DNA from: Candidatus Geothermarchaeota archaeon
Lineage (GTDB): Archaea; Thermoproteota; Nitrososphaeria; Geothermarchaeales; JDFR-13
Assembly (NCBI GenBank): GCA_015523545.1
Contig: WAKB01000003.1
Location: forward strand, 1-62,813
Direction of reading: 5' to 3'
Length of the DNA: 62,813 nt
Shown here: piece by piece, positions 26,822 through 33,395 of the stretch
How positions within the stretch are numbered: the first letter of the stretch is position 1
Layout of the letters: every line of letters begins with the position of its first letter
Position numbers and translations under genes: made by a program
Notes under the pieces: model-generated
Seen by the model: the letters and a program-made list of their open reading frames with translations, nothing else
The model's database searches: none
Told to the model about the DNA's origin: nothing

Positions 26822-27379
26822 ATGAGGTTGGGGGTTACTGGTACGCCGGGTACTGGTAAGACCACGATATCTAGGCTGCTTGGCGAGGCTCTGGGGCTTC
26901 CAGTCATCCATCTCGACGACATTATCATTGGGGAGGGGCTTGTCAAGGGGTTTGACGAGAGGCGTGGGAGCCTCGTGGCAGATGTGGAGAGGGTTACTGA
27001 GTCTGCCCCTAGGCTGGTCAGTATCGATGGTGTGTATGAGGGCTTATCAATAATCTATATCGAGGATCCCAGTGTCTTTGACAGGGTTGTCGTCCTTAGG
27101 TGTAGCCCATACGTGTTGGAGGAGCGGCTCAGGGCGAAGGGCTTCCCCGAGGAGAAGGTTAGGGAGAATGTTGAGGCTGAGATACTGGATATAGTCTATT
27201 CGGAGGCCCTCAGGATATATGGTGAGAAGGTCCTCCAGGTGGATAATACTGGGGATCCCAGGGAGGCTGTGGAGAGGATCATAGGTAAGATGGGTAGGGA
27301 AGGCTCTAGGTGTGACTCTGTGGACTGGCTGGGCCTGATATATGAGAGGGGTGATTTTCAACGCTTCTTCCGTGGCTAG
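26822..27379 (+). CDS. AK6/Fap7-type adenylate kinase
   Basis: Small P-loop NMP kinase, 185 residues. The P-loop GVTGTPGTGKTTISRLL is at the N terminus, HLDDIIIGEGLVKGFDERRGS is characteristic of the AK6/Fap7 group, and VLRCSPYVLEERLRAKGFPEEKVRENVEAE matches its LID and helix region. Eukaryotic Fap7 acts in maturation of the small ribosomal subunit with Rps14; archaeal homologs are thought to do the same. It overlaps the converging HerA-type gene by 4 bases. Confidence 0.85.
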   Translation: MRLGVTGTPGTGKTTISRLLGEALGLPVIHLDDIIIGEGLVKGFDERRGSLVADVERVTESAPRLVSIDGVYEGLSIIYIEDPSVFDRVVVLRCSPYVLEERLRAKGFPEEKVRENVEAEILDIVYSEALRIYGEKVLQVDNTGDPREAVERIIGKMGREGSRCDSVDWLGLIYERGDFQRFFRG

Positions 27380-28872
27380 ACATTAGGCTCTATCCTGACT
27401 GGGAATGGTAGTGGGTTCCTACTATCCTTGACTAGTGCCTCTCCCACTCCGAGCTGCTTAACATACTCTATCTGCTCCTCATTCATTGAGACGATGTTCC
27501 TGATGTATGTCAGGTCCTCCCACCCGGTTAGGCGGTGGATTATTACTAGCCCAGCGTTCTTCAGTGGGGCCTTCGCTATCTGGGAGGGGAACTGGGTTAT
27601 TATCGCTATCGCCTCGCCAAACTTACGTATCTCATCCATTATCTTCTCCGCCACTGTCGGTGGATCGTATTCTCTACGGGTTGGTATTAGGTAGCGGGCC
27701 TCCTCCAGGACTGTTACATGGCTTAGGCCCTTCATACCGCTCAGCCTCTGGTGGTTGAAGAGCCTCTTTAGGAGTATATATCCAAATATCTTCCTGAGGT
27801 TGACCTCGTGTATATGTCCAAGCTCTATCACCGTGTTCCTCTGGACTATGTCCTCTATCTTAATGGTCTCCCCCTGCCCGAATATCTTGGCTCCCTGGCC
27901 CGCCACGAGTTGTTTCAGCCTCCTAAGTAGGGCTGCCTTGGTCTCATGCTCGCTATAGGACTTTATGGGGAACTGTTCAATGATGCTTATCAATGCCCTT
28001 ATGTTGGGCTCCTTCTCACCTACGAGGTGGTATCTCGAGTATGTGGCCTCGAGGGCCATCTTGAAGAAGTATTGCTGTGGATGGGTGAATCCGTAGACCT
28101 CGCTGAATATGTCTGTGATTATGGATGCGCTGTCCTCTATGTCCCCCTCATCCTTTATGGGGTTGAGCACCGCCTCACCTAGCCCGGGCCTTATAACTAG
28201 GTCTACGTTCTTGAGCTTCGATGTATACTCGTTATGGTAGTCTAGGACTAAGTATGGGGTGTCCCTTGGGAGCTGGTTGAGTATAGTGGCTATCGTGGTG
28301 GTCTTGCCCATCCCTGTGGAGCCTATACATGCTATGTGGCTGGATAGCTGGTCTATGGGTATTAGGTAGTCCTCACCCGTGTCTACTAGTCTGCCCAGCC
28401 TTATAGTAGCCCTCCCAGGCCTGCTCTGAACGGGTAGTTTGAATAGTCCCCTAGGCTTCACCAGCTGTAGGTCTCCCCCCGACTCGAATCTTATGTAGTG
28501 TTCTCCCCTACCGCCGTTCCTCAGTCTCCACCTATATATCGTCGATATCTCTCCGTCGCCAACCAGCTCTACCTCGTAGTCGGGGAATGCTGTTAGGACT
28601 ATGTTCCTTATTGCCTGTGCCTTTGTGAGGGCGGCCTCCCTAGACTCTCCCCTGGTGACTATGTATAGGCCTTCATGCCTCCCGTCTACATAGTGTATTA
28701 TCTGTACAGGTATGTGGAGGTTCTTGAAGGCCTTGATCATGTTCCTGTAGGCGGTGACGTGTTGATAGGCCTTCACCCTCCCCTCATCTATCTCCGGGCT
28801 GCTCCCCAGTATCTTGACACCAGCCATATACTCCCTCTTCGACCCGTTTAGCCTAGGGATTAGCCTCTTCAT
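27376..28872 (-). CDS. HerA/VirB4-type ATPase of a secretion or DNA-transfer locus
   Basis: A 498-residue FtsK/HerA-superfamily ATPase. Walker A is IGSTGMGKTTT near residue 183, Walker B is VTVLEEARYLIPTRREYD near residue 385, and AIIDEIRKFGEAIAIITQFPSQ-like sequence (here KIMDEIRKFGEAIAIITQFP) carries the sensor region. The N-terminal 150 residues resemble the VirB4/CedB-type N domain. In crenarchaea, HerA/VirB4 ATPases of this kind power the Ced/Ted DNA-import systems. Here it is the last gene of a minus-strand operon with a mini-pilin, two half-size membrane proteins and a VirB11/PilB-type ATPase, so I infer a pilus-linked transport motor, not chromosome-repair HerA; no NurA, Mre11 or Rad50 gene is adjacent. 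Confidence 0.8.
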   Translation of the reverse strand: MKRLIPRLNGSKREYMAGVKILGSSPEIDEGRVKAYQHVTAYRNMIKAFKNLHIPVQIIHYVDGRHEGLYIVTRGESREAALTKAQAIRNIVLTAFPDYEVELVGDGEISTIYRWRLRNGGRGEHYIRFESGGDLQLVKPRGLFKLPVQSRPGRATIRLGRLVDTGEDYLIPIDQLSSHIACIGSTGMGKTTTIATILNQLPRDTPYLVLDYHNEYTSKLKNVDLVIRPGLGEAVLNPIKDEGDIEDSASIITDIFSEVYGFTHPQQYFFKMALEATYSRYHLVGEKEPNIRALISIIEQFPIKSYSEHETKAALLRRLKQLVAGQGAKIFGQGETIKIEDIVQRNTVIELGHIHEVNLRKIFGYILLKRLFNHQRLSGMKGLSHVTVLEEARYLIPTRREYDPPTVAEKIMDEIRKFGEAIAIITQFPSQIAKAPLKNAGLVIIHRLTGWEDLTYIRNIVSMNEEQIEYVKQLGVGEALVKDSRNPLPFPVRIEPNV

Positions 28873-28886
28873 CTATCCCTTCCCCT

Positions 28887-29066
28887 CTATAGGAATGGGA
28901 ATAGCGTGTCCCACCACCACTGTACGGCGTCGAAGAAGGCTTGGATAGCCTCTTGGATCTTCTCATAGATCATGTTGGCTGCCCCCATGGCTATCCCGAT
29001 CCCTAGTAGGGCTACTATGATCAGTAGGCCCTCCTCGATGATCTGTGCTCCACGCCTCCTCCTCAT
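28887..29066 (-). CDS. Flp-like mini prepilin, 59 residues
   Basis: The frame reads MRRRRG, then AQIIEEGLLIIVALLG, one hydrophobic helix, and an aromatic amphipathic end (QWWWDTLFPFL). Arg-rich leader, Gly at -1 and Glu at +5 of the mature protein exactly fit the type IV prepilin rule for Flp/Tad pilins and archaeal class III signal peptides. One membrane helix followed by only about 25 residues is the size of a Flp pilin. It lies 14 bases before the HerA/VirB4 gene and about 70 bases after the membrane-protein gene at 29140. The Ced pilin, as I recall it, has two helices and no such leader, so this is a different type. Confidence 0.75.
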   Translation of the reverse strand: MRRRRGAQIIEEGLLIIVALLGIGIAMGAANMIYEKIQEAIQAFFDAVQWWWDTLFPFL

Positions 29067-29139
29067 GGTGCATCCCCATCCATTAGGGGTTGTGGCAGTG
29101 TTAAAGGTGGTGGAGAGGGTTGTGAAACTATTCCCCCTA

Positions 29140-29646
29140 CTATCCGAGTAGTGGTCTTGTGAATCCGGTGCCTAGGATAGCTGCGAATGTGTAAATCACT
29201 ATGTTTCTGAGTAGGCTCCTCCTGTCTGGGCCGTGGAAGATCCATGTGATGAGTGCTGTCTGTAGTAGGCCGAAGAGCCTGTAGATCAGGGTGTCTGCCC
29301 CTCCAAATGTTATTAATAGGTTCTCGGTTATCGTTATCCCGCTGATAACTTCTAGGATGGGTATCGTCGCCCCGAGTGTGAAGGCTGCTGTGGCTGATAG
29401 TATGGATAGCCTCCTTATTATCTGCCGCTCCTTGTTCCTCAGCCTCCCTAGGAACTTCTCCTGGAGTATAACAGTCTTTGTGTAGTTGCGTATAACCTCG
29501 GCCCTCCTAGATATTGCCTCTAGATCGGTCTCCACGTCCCGACCCCTGATATAGTTTCTCAGCCTCTCTAGTTCCCCCTCCTCGTAAAGAGCTCTTGCCA
29601 CTGAGTTACCCTTGAGTATCTTGTCTAGTATCTCTATCAGCCCCAT
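29140..29646 (-). CDS. Half-size platform-like membrane protein (TadC/T2SF-like)
   Basis: A 168-residue protein with a cytoplasmic helical region (residues about 1-75, SVARALYEEGELERLRNYI and RNYTKTVILQEKFLGRLRNKE) followed by three hydrophobic segments near residues 80-100, 110-132 and 143-160. The order, a short helical bundle then membrane helices, resembles one half of the T2SF fold found in GspF, TadB/TadC and archaeal FlaJ platforms. I infer it is one of two subunits of a split platform; sequence similarity is weak by eye. It starts immediately after the stop of the gene at 29647, with no gap. Confidence 0.55.
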   Translation of the reverse strand: MGLIEILDKILKGNSVARALYEEGELERLRNYIRGRDVETDLEAISRRAEVIRNYTKTVILQEKFLGRLRNKERQIIRRLSILSATAAFTLGATIPILEVISGITITENLLITFGGADTLIYRLFGLLQTALITWIFHGPDRRSLLRNIVIYTFAAILGTGFTRPLLG

Positions 29647-30114
29647 CTACCTAGCCACCCTTGTCAGTATCTTTGCTAGTAGGGCCTGGAGTATGGGTAT
29701 TGGTAGGAGTATCCAGGGGCCTAGTGGGATCGTGGCTATTAGTGCTAGGAGGGGTGGGAACACTGTTACGGCGCTTATGAGTGCTGCCTTGACGTCTAGG
29801 TTCTCCACCTCCCTCTCCAGCCTGTCTATCTCTAGCTCTATGTCTGATGCCGTTGTCTCAACAGCTATCTCTGGGTCTCCAGGGACCTCGGCCCCACCTA
29901 CTCTGTCTATATCCTCGAAAAGGAGGTTCTTCTCCAGGTCTCCCCTGGATATTAGGGCAGCCCTGAGTGGGCTTCCCGAGACTATGTATTCGGATAGCTC
30001 CATGAACCTTGTGGCTATTCCCGAGCCATCTATGGCCTCCCATACCCCTCTGCCTATGGTTAGTGCCGCTGCTATGTGGCTGAGTATGAGGAGGATTATT
30101 AGTACTGTCTCCAT
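29647..30114 (-). CDS. Half-size platform-like membrane protein (TadB/T2SF-like)
   Basis: A 155-residue protein. An N-terminal membrane helix (residues about 2-22) precedes a helical soluble region with RFMELSEYIVSGSPLRAAL, reminiscent of the T2SF pattern around a small-residue G.pl..aL motif, then an acidic coiled stretch (EIDRLEREVENL) and two membrane segments near residues 108-150. With the gene at 29140 it may form a split TadB/TadC-type platform. It overlaps the upstream ATPase by 16 nt. An alternative is a novel inner-membrane component unrelated to T2SF. Confidence 0.55.
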   Translation of the reverse strand: METVLIILLILSHIAAALTIGRGVWEAIDGSGIATRFMELSEYIVSGSPLRAALISRGDLEKNLLFEDIDRVGGAEVPGDPEIAVETTASDIELEIDRLEREVENLDVKAALISAVTVFPPLLALIATIPLGPWILLPIPILQALLAKILTRVAR

Positions 30115-31295
30115 GCTACTAACCCCTCCTCCAGCTCTTCTGAGAGGTAGATGTCTCTGAGGTATCTCCTGCCTGTGGGGAGGTCTCTAGCGGTTATTAG
30201 TACTAGGCCCACCTGTTTCAATGCGGCTTCGTATCCCTCTCCGAAGCCCCTCCCAAGCCTCATTATGAGGCTCTCTATGTCGCTGGCGTGTATCGTGGCC
30301 ATGATCCTTATACCCATGAGTAGGGTCTCTAGCATGTGTTGGATATCGTTGTTTGTTATGACCTCACCATATACTACGTAGTCTGGACTCCTCCTCAGGT
30401 TGAATAGCGTCTGTATCCCTCTCTTCTCAGACTCCACTATCCCCGACTGTCTATAGTAGATGTGGTGGTAGCCATGTGGCCTGAGATCCTCTGTCTCCCT
30501 AGCCTCTTCCAGTATGAGTATCCTGAGGTGTCCCGGCAGTTCCTTTAGTATGGCGTTGAGGAGTGTCGTCTTCCCGCTGTTGGGCTCGCCCATAATGAGT
30601 ATTGATGGATATCTCCTGAGCTGCTCCTGTATGGTGATCCTCTGCTCCTCGTCCATGAAGCCCCTCTCAACTAGGCCCTCCAGGGTGTTACCGCTCCCCA
30701 TGTGCCTCCTTATGACGGCGTATGTCTCTCCATGGGTTAGTGGGAATGTGTCGAGGACTATTCTGAACCTATCCCTGACTGTTGATATGTCGGCCTCTAT
30801 CGAGCCTCCCCTCCTCGATACTCCCTCGGCAACTATTAGCTCGAGGATGCGTCTCAGGGCTGTTAGGCCCTCCTCCCCAATATACATGTTTGTTTTGTAG
30901 CTTGCACCGTCCATCCTCCTAACCCTGATCTCATTGTCGCCTCCGAGTATGTAGATCTCCTGGTTCTCGGGGTCTGTCATCAGTATGTGGAGGGGGAGGA
31001 GGCCTATTGAGTCCCAGAAGGCTATCTCTCCCATCTCTTCATTAGTATTTTCAGGGCCATCCAGCCTCTCCAATGCCTCGTGGATGTTCCTCCTGAGGAT
31101 CTCCTCTAGGGTGGGGTATCTGCTCAGCCCCCTGAATACTGGTAATTCCCTAGATAGTTCCTGGATATGTGGAGATGCCTCAAGGATCTCTGGGGTGAAG
31201 CCGTAGTATAGTGTTCCACCCCTCCTTGTGAGGGCTATATACCTGGTTATCCTAGCCTCCCACTCCTCGAGGATAGGTATGGAGCCAAGCCTCAT
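30099..31295 (-). CDS. VirB11/PilB-type secretion ATPase
   Basis: A 398-residue hexameric-type secretion NTPase that should power pilus assembly or secretion from the cytoplasmic side. Walker A is MGEPNSGKTTLLNAIL near residue 237, the Asp box is ILEEARETEDL, Walker B is SPDYVVYGEVITN near residue 310, and the His box is IMATIHASDIESLIMRL near residue 340. It is shorter and differs in sequence from the pilus ATPase at 56222, so the organism has at least two systems. It is the first gene of the five-gene minus-strand operon. Confidence 0.85.
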   Translation of the reverse strand: MRLGSIPILEEWEARITRYIALTRRGGTLYYGFTPEILEASPHIQELSRELPVFRGLSRYPTLEEILRRNIHEALERLDGPENTNEEMGEIAFWDSIGLLPLHILMTDPENQEIYILGGDNEIRVRRMDGASYKTNMYIGEEGLTALRRILELIVAEGVSRRGGSIEADISTVRDRFRIVLDTFPLTHGETYAVIRRHMGSGNTLEGLVERGFMDEEQRITIQEQLRRYPSILIMGEPNSGKTTLLNAILKELPGHLRILILEEARETEDLRPHGYHHIYYRQSGIVESEKRGIQTLFNLRRSPDYVVYGEVITNNDIQHMLETLLMGIRIMATIHASDIESLIMRLGRGFGEGYEAALKQVGLVLITARDLPTGRRYLRDIYLSEELEEGLVAWRQY

Positions 31296-31325
31296 CCCGA
31301 GTAGGGATTGGCCCGGAGGAGTGGT

Positions 31326-31362
31326 AATAAATTATTTTCACTCATCATATCCCGGTTATAAG
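31326..31362. promoter_or_regulatory. Divergent promoter pair of the secretion locus
   Basis: On the minus strand AATAATTTATT (31326-31336) lies about 30-40 bases before the ATPase start at 31295. On the plus strand GTTATAAG (31355-31362) predicts a transcript start at about 31387, exactly the ATG of the first small membrane protein, so that mRNA may be leaderless. One 91-base gap therefore drives both arms of the locus. Confidence 0.5.
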
Positions 31363-31386
31363 CCGTTGTAGAGCGGTATTAACGGG

Positions 31387-31512
31387 ATGAATAGGGTTCT
31401 GAGACTGTTTGGAGATACTGCTTTGAAGGCTCTGATGCTAGGCCTAGTTATACTGGGCTTTCTCCACCTGGCGGGGGTGGTTAGGGATTGGATAGGTATG
31501 CTGCGACCCTAA
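31387..31512 (+). CDS. Tiny membrane protein, 41 residues
   Basis: The frame gives an N-terminal MNRVLRLFGDTALKALM, one membrane helix (LGLVILGFLHLAGVV) and a short basic end DWIGMLRP. No family is recognised. It is the first gene of the plus-strand arm divergent from the secretion operon, with a predicted leaderless start. It overlaps the next frame by 25 nt. Coding status rests on the open frame, promoter position and tight packing with similar genes. Confidence 0.5.
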   Translation: MNRVLRLFGDTALKALMLGLVILGFLHLAGVVRDWIGMLRP

Positions 31513-31670
31513 TACTCGAGGTTGTATTGGTGGTTGTGCTGTCGGGGATCGCATTGGTGATCGGTGATCGTGTACTGGAGATTCTCGGCGTGGCTGTCTG
31601 TAGGCCTGAGGAGGTTGTTGTGGATAGGGGTCTATACTACGTTGTGTATAGGGTGGGTATGAGGTGTTAG
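31488..31670 (+). CDS. Small membrane protein, about 60 residues
   Basis: One long hydrophobic helix (TLILEVVLVVVLSGIALVIG, residues about 8-27) and a short C-terminal domain with two cysteines (VCRPEEVVVDRGLYYVVYRV, ending MRC). Glu at the start of the helix (LILEVV) is pilin-like, but there is no clear leader before it. The start is uncertain: TTG 31488 is the best available. It is co-oriented and overlapping with both neighbours. Confidence 0.5.
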   Translation: MDRYAATLILEVVLVVVLSGIALVIGDRVLEILGVAVCRPEEVVVDRGLYYVVYRVGMRC

Positions 31671-31783
31671 ACGACTTTATAGATACCCTGTTGAGCATTG
31701 CTCTAGCCGGGATATTTCTCCTGGTTCTCTCCCTATTGGCCCTCGTCCTTCTTCTCCTCATTGGGGTGTTGCTTGGTGCTTAG
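31664..31783 (+). CDS. Tiny membrane protein, 39 residues
   Basis: From GTG 31664 the frame encodes MLDDFIDTLLSIALAGIF then a highly hydrophobic helix of Leu, Val and Ala to the stop. It is almost entirely a single membrane span with an acidic N terminus. Both ends overlap the adjacent frames by 7-8 bases, as expected for translationally coupled genes. Function is unknown. Confidence 0.45.
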   Translation: MLDDFIDTLLSIALAGIFLLVLSLLALVLLLLIGVLLGA

Positions 31784-32042
31784 TAGGATCTTGGCACTCG
31801 TCGTGGGTGTCTCGGTACTGGTTATGAGTATTGGGGGGTTCATCCTCCTCCTGGTAGATTATCTCTCCTTCAGACCTGTTCTCGACCCTTGTGAGGAGTT
31901 GTTGGCTGATGTTGGTCTGGGTAGAGTGGGTGTGGATGGTGTATGGATTGAGGATGGTCTAATACATGTCTCTACAGGGGGCTCAGTGGTGATCGTCTCT
32001 CCTGATGGGAGGGTGGTTGGATGCGGAGGGCTGGATACCTAG
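31776..32042 (+). CDS. Single-pass membrane protein with small outer domain
   Basis: From GTG 31776 it has 88 residues. Residues about 3-30 (RILALVVGVSVLVMSIGGFI) form a membrane helix. The rest is a small domain with two cysteines (DPCEELLADVG and VVGCGGLDT) and short beta-like repeats (VWIEDGLIHVSTGGSVVIVS). Size and layout resemble a minor pilin without a canonical leader. It overlaps the next gene by 22 nt. Confidence 0.55.
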   Translation: MLSRILALVVGVSVLVMSIGGFILLLVDYLSFRPVLDPCEELLADVGLGRVGVDGVWIEDGLIHVSTGGSVVIVSPDGRVVGCGGLDT

Positions 32043-32503
32043 GTATCTATCTCGCAATATTCATCGTTGTGGCTGTATTCATGGCTGCTACGATCTTCAT
32101 CCTATATAGTGTGGATCCCACTGCTAGGGGGTATGACGAGTATGCCGTCGATGTTGTCGGGGTCTATGCGGCTATGGAGTGTCTAGGTATTGATGGGTAT
32201 AGGCCGCCCTACGGTGATGCCGAGTCGTATGTCGAGGATGGCATGATCGTTGTCGAGGTCAGGGTTGGCCAGTATAGATATGTTGGATATGTGGATCTCT
32301 ATAGCCAGAACTGTAGGCTTCTTAGGAACTACTCTATGGCCTCGGGCTTATCTGTAGCTGTGGAGTCTTCAGGCTGCTCCTCCTGGATTATCCCTGTCTT
32401 GATTGCTAGGTATCTCTCTAGGGGGTCTAGGATCTCCTCGTTATCCCCATACTCCGCCTCCTCATCCTGTGACCTGGTAACTAGTTTATGGACCTTTCTA
32501 TAG
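32021..32503 (+). CDS. Pseudopilin-like membrane protein
   Basis: Up to 160 residues from ATG 32021. The N terminus MRRAGYLGIYLAIFIVVAVF has a short basic leader followed by a membrane helix, like a minor pilin, then a small domain with two cysteines (MECLGIDGYRPPYGD and SQNCRLLRNY). Beyond about residue 105 the frame runs antisense to the gene at 32329-32778 and turns Ser-rich, which looks like non-genuine sequence. A frameshift or a missed stop near 32330 may explain this; the real protein may be about 105-110 residues. Confidence 0.5.
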   Translation: MRRAGYLGIYLAIFIVVAVFMAATIFILYSVDPTARGYDEYAVDVVGVYAAMECLGIDGYRPPYGDAESYVEDGMIVVEVRVGQYRYVGYVDLYSQNCRLLRNYSMASGLSVAVESSGCSSWIIPVLIARYLSRGSRISSLSPYSASSSCDLVTSLWTFL

Positions 32504-32778
32504 CTTACCCTCTTACCCAGCTCCCTGTCCAGCCTCTCGATGAGCTCCTTCACCGAGACTATCTCGCCGTTCTTCTTTAGGACTAGGTATGTCGCCGCTA
32601 TTAGGACCTCGTATCTAGTTGGGCTCAGTCCTCGCCTCTCCAGCTTCACCACATACTCCTTGATCTCCCTACCCCACCTCTCTGATATCCCTAGTGCCCT
32701 TAGTAGCCTTGTGATGTTGTCGAGCCTGTGGTCAACCAGACTATTCCCTAGCATCTCCACCACCCTGTAGCTCCCCAT
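32329..32778 (-). CDS. Cyclin-fold protein resembling a TFB core repeat
   Basis: A 149-residue protein. Its centre, LGISERWGREIKEYVVKL then GLSPTRYEVLIAATYLVLKKNG and VSVKELIERLDRELGKRVSYRKVHKLV, fits the pattern of one cyclin repeat of transcription factor B, where helices read out an IY.....G.s....aAa.ly.a.r pattern. It lacks the N-terminal zinc ribbon and a second repeat. The C-terminal 35 residues are acidic and probably disordered. It could be a divergent TFB-like regulator of the adjacent locus; this is inference. Confidence 0.5.
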   Translation of the reverse strand: MGSYRVVEMLGNSLVDHRLDNITRLLRALGISERWGREIKEYVVKLERRGLSPTRYEVLIAATYLVLKKNGEIVSVKELIERLDRELGKRVSYRKVHKLVTRSQDEEAEYGDNEEILDPLERYLAIKTGIIQEEQPEDSTATDKPEAIE

Positions 32779-32782
32779 AGTT

Positions 32783-32799
32783 CCATAGTATTTCTATGG
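32783..32799. repeat. Palindrome before the cyclin-like gene
   Basis: CCATAG-TATTT-CTATGG is a perfect 6-bp inverted repeat starting 5 bases upstream of the minus-strand start at 32778; another CCATAG lies at 32775-32780. A second palindrome AGCCATGGCT follows near 32809-32818. The position fits an operator for autoregulation, but no binding protein is known. Confidence 0.4.
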
Positions 32800-32966
32800 A
32801 GAAGCCTCTAGCCATGGCTTGGCCTGAATACTTTCATCATGGGGGTGGGATAGATAATCCCCTACCTAGGGATGTGTGAATGTGATCATCGGGTCTCCGT
32901 ATCCCAGGCCTGTTTAAAATAGGCATGTATATAATTCTTTTTACATTCCTGTTAGGGTGTCCTCCT

Positions 32967-33395
32967 ATGATGCCTGCCAGCCCGCTTATGAGGGAGCTGG
33001 ATAAGTTCCTGAATAAGGAGGTTGTTGTGGAGCTGAGGGATGGGCGTAGGTTGAATGGTTTGTTGAGGGCTATTGATCCTAATACGCTTAATATGGTTCT
33101 TGGGAATGTGAGGATTGGTAGGGATGAGTATAGCCTCGTAATTATTGGTGGGGCTGATGTGAGGGCTGTCTTTCTGAGGGCTGTGAAGTTTGACCTGGCT
33201 GAGCTTGCTAGGCGTATAGAGAGGATCTTCCCGTCGCCGGGCATGGTGGTGTATAGGCCCTCGGAGAGGGCTATACTGGTTATGAATAGGGTGAGGGTTA
33301 CCCAGGAGGGGGTTGAGGGGGATAGGGGTGTTATCTATGAGAAGGTTAAGCAGGTCTTCGACGAGTATATGAGGGAGATTAGGGAGGGTGGCTAG
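32967..33395 (+). CDS. Sm-like archaeal protein with C-terminal domain (SmAP3 type)
   Basis: A 142-residue RNA-binding protein. The Sm1 motif reads LDKFLNKEVVVELRDGRRLNGLLRAIDPNTLNMVL and Sm2 is EYSLVIIGGADVRAVFL. Unlike simple SmAP1 (about 80 residues), it has an additional C-terminal domain of about 70 residues (GMVVYRPSERAILVMNRVRV), as in SmAP3 of Pyrobaculum. ATG 32967 follows the TATA box TTTAAAAT at 32913-32920, whose predicted start near 32942 excludes the longer reading frame from 32925. It converges with the PAC2 gene. Confidence 0.8.
   Translation: MMPASPLMRELDKFLNKEVVVELRDGRRLNGLLRAIDPNTLNMVLGNVRIGRDEYSLVIIGGADVRAVFLRAVKFDLAELARRIERIFPSPGMVVYRPSERAILVMNRVRVTQEGVEGDRGVIYEKVKQVFDEYMREIREGG

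Noticed and set aside
27376-28872. HerA for DNA repair
   Set aside because: No NurA, Mre11 or Rad50 gene beside it, while pilus-type genes surround it; I kept the secretion assignment.
32779-32966. Another C/D RNA in the gap before the Sm-like gene
   Set aside because: C-like words (ATGATGA, ATGATCA on the minus strand) occur, but no D box stands at the right distance.
32837-33244. Open frame antisense to the Sm-like gene
   Set aside because: Its composition is Ser/Ile/Pro-rich and it lies over a convincing Sm fold; a shadow frame.
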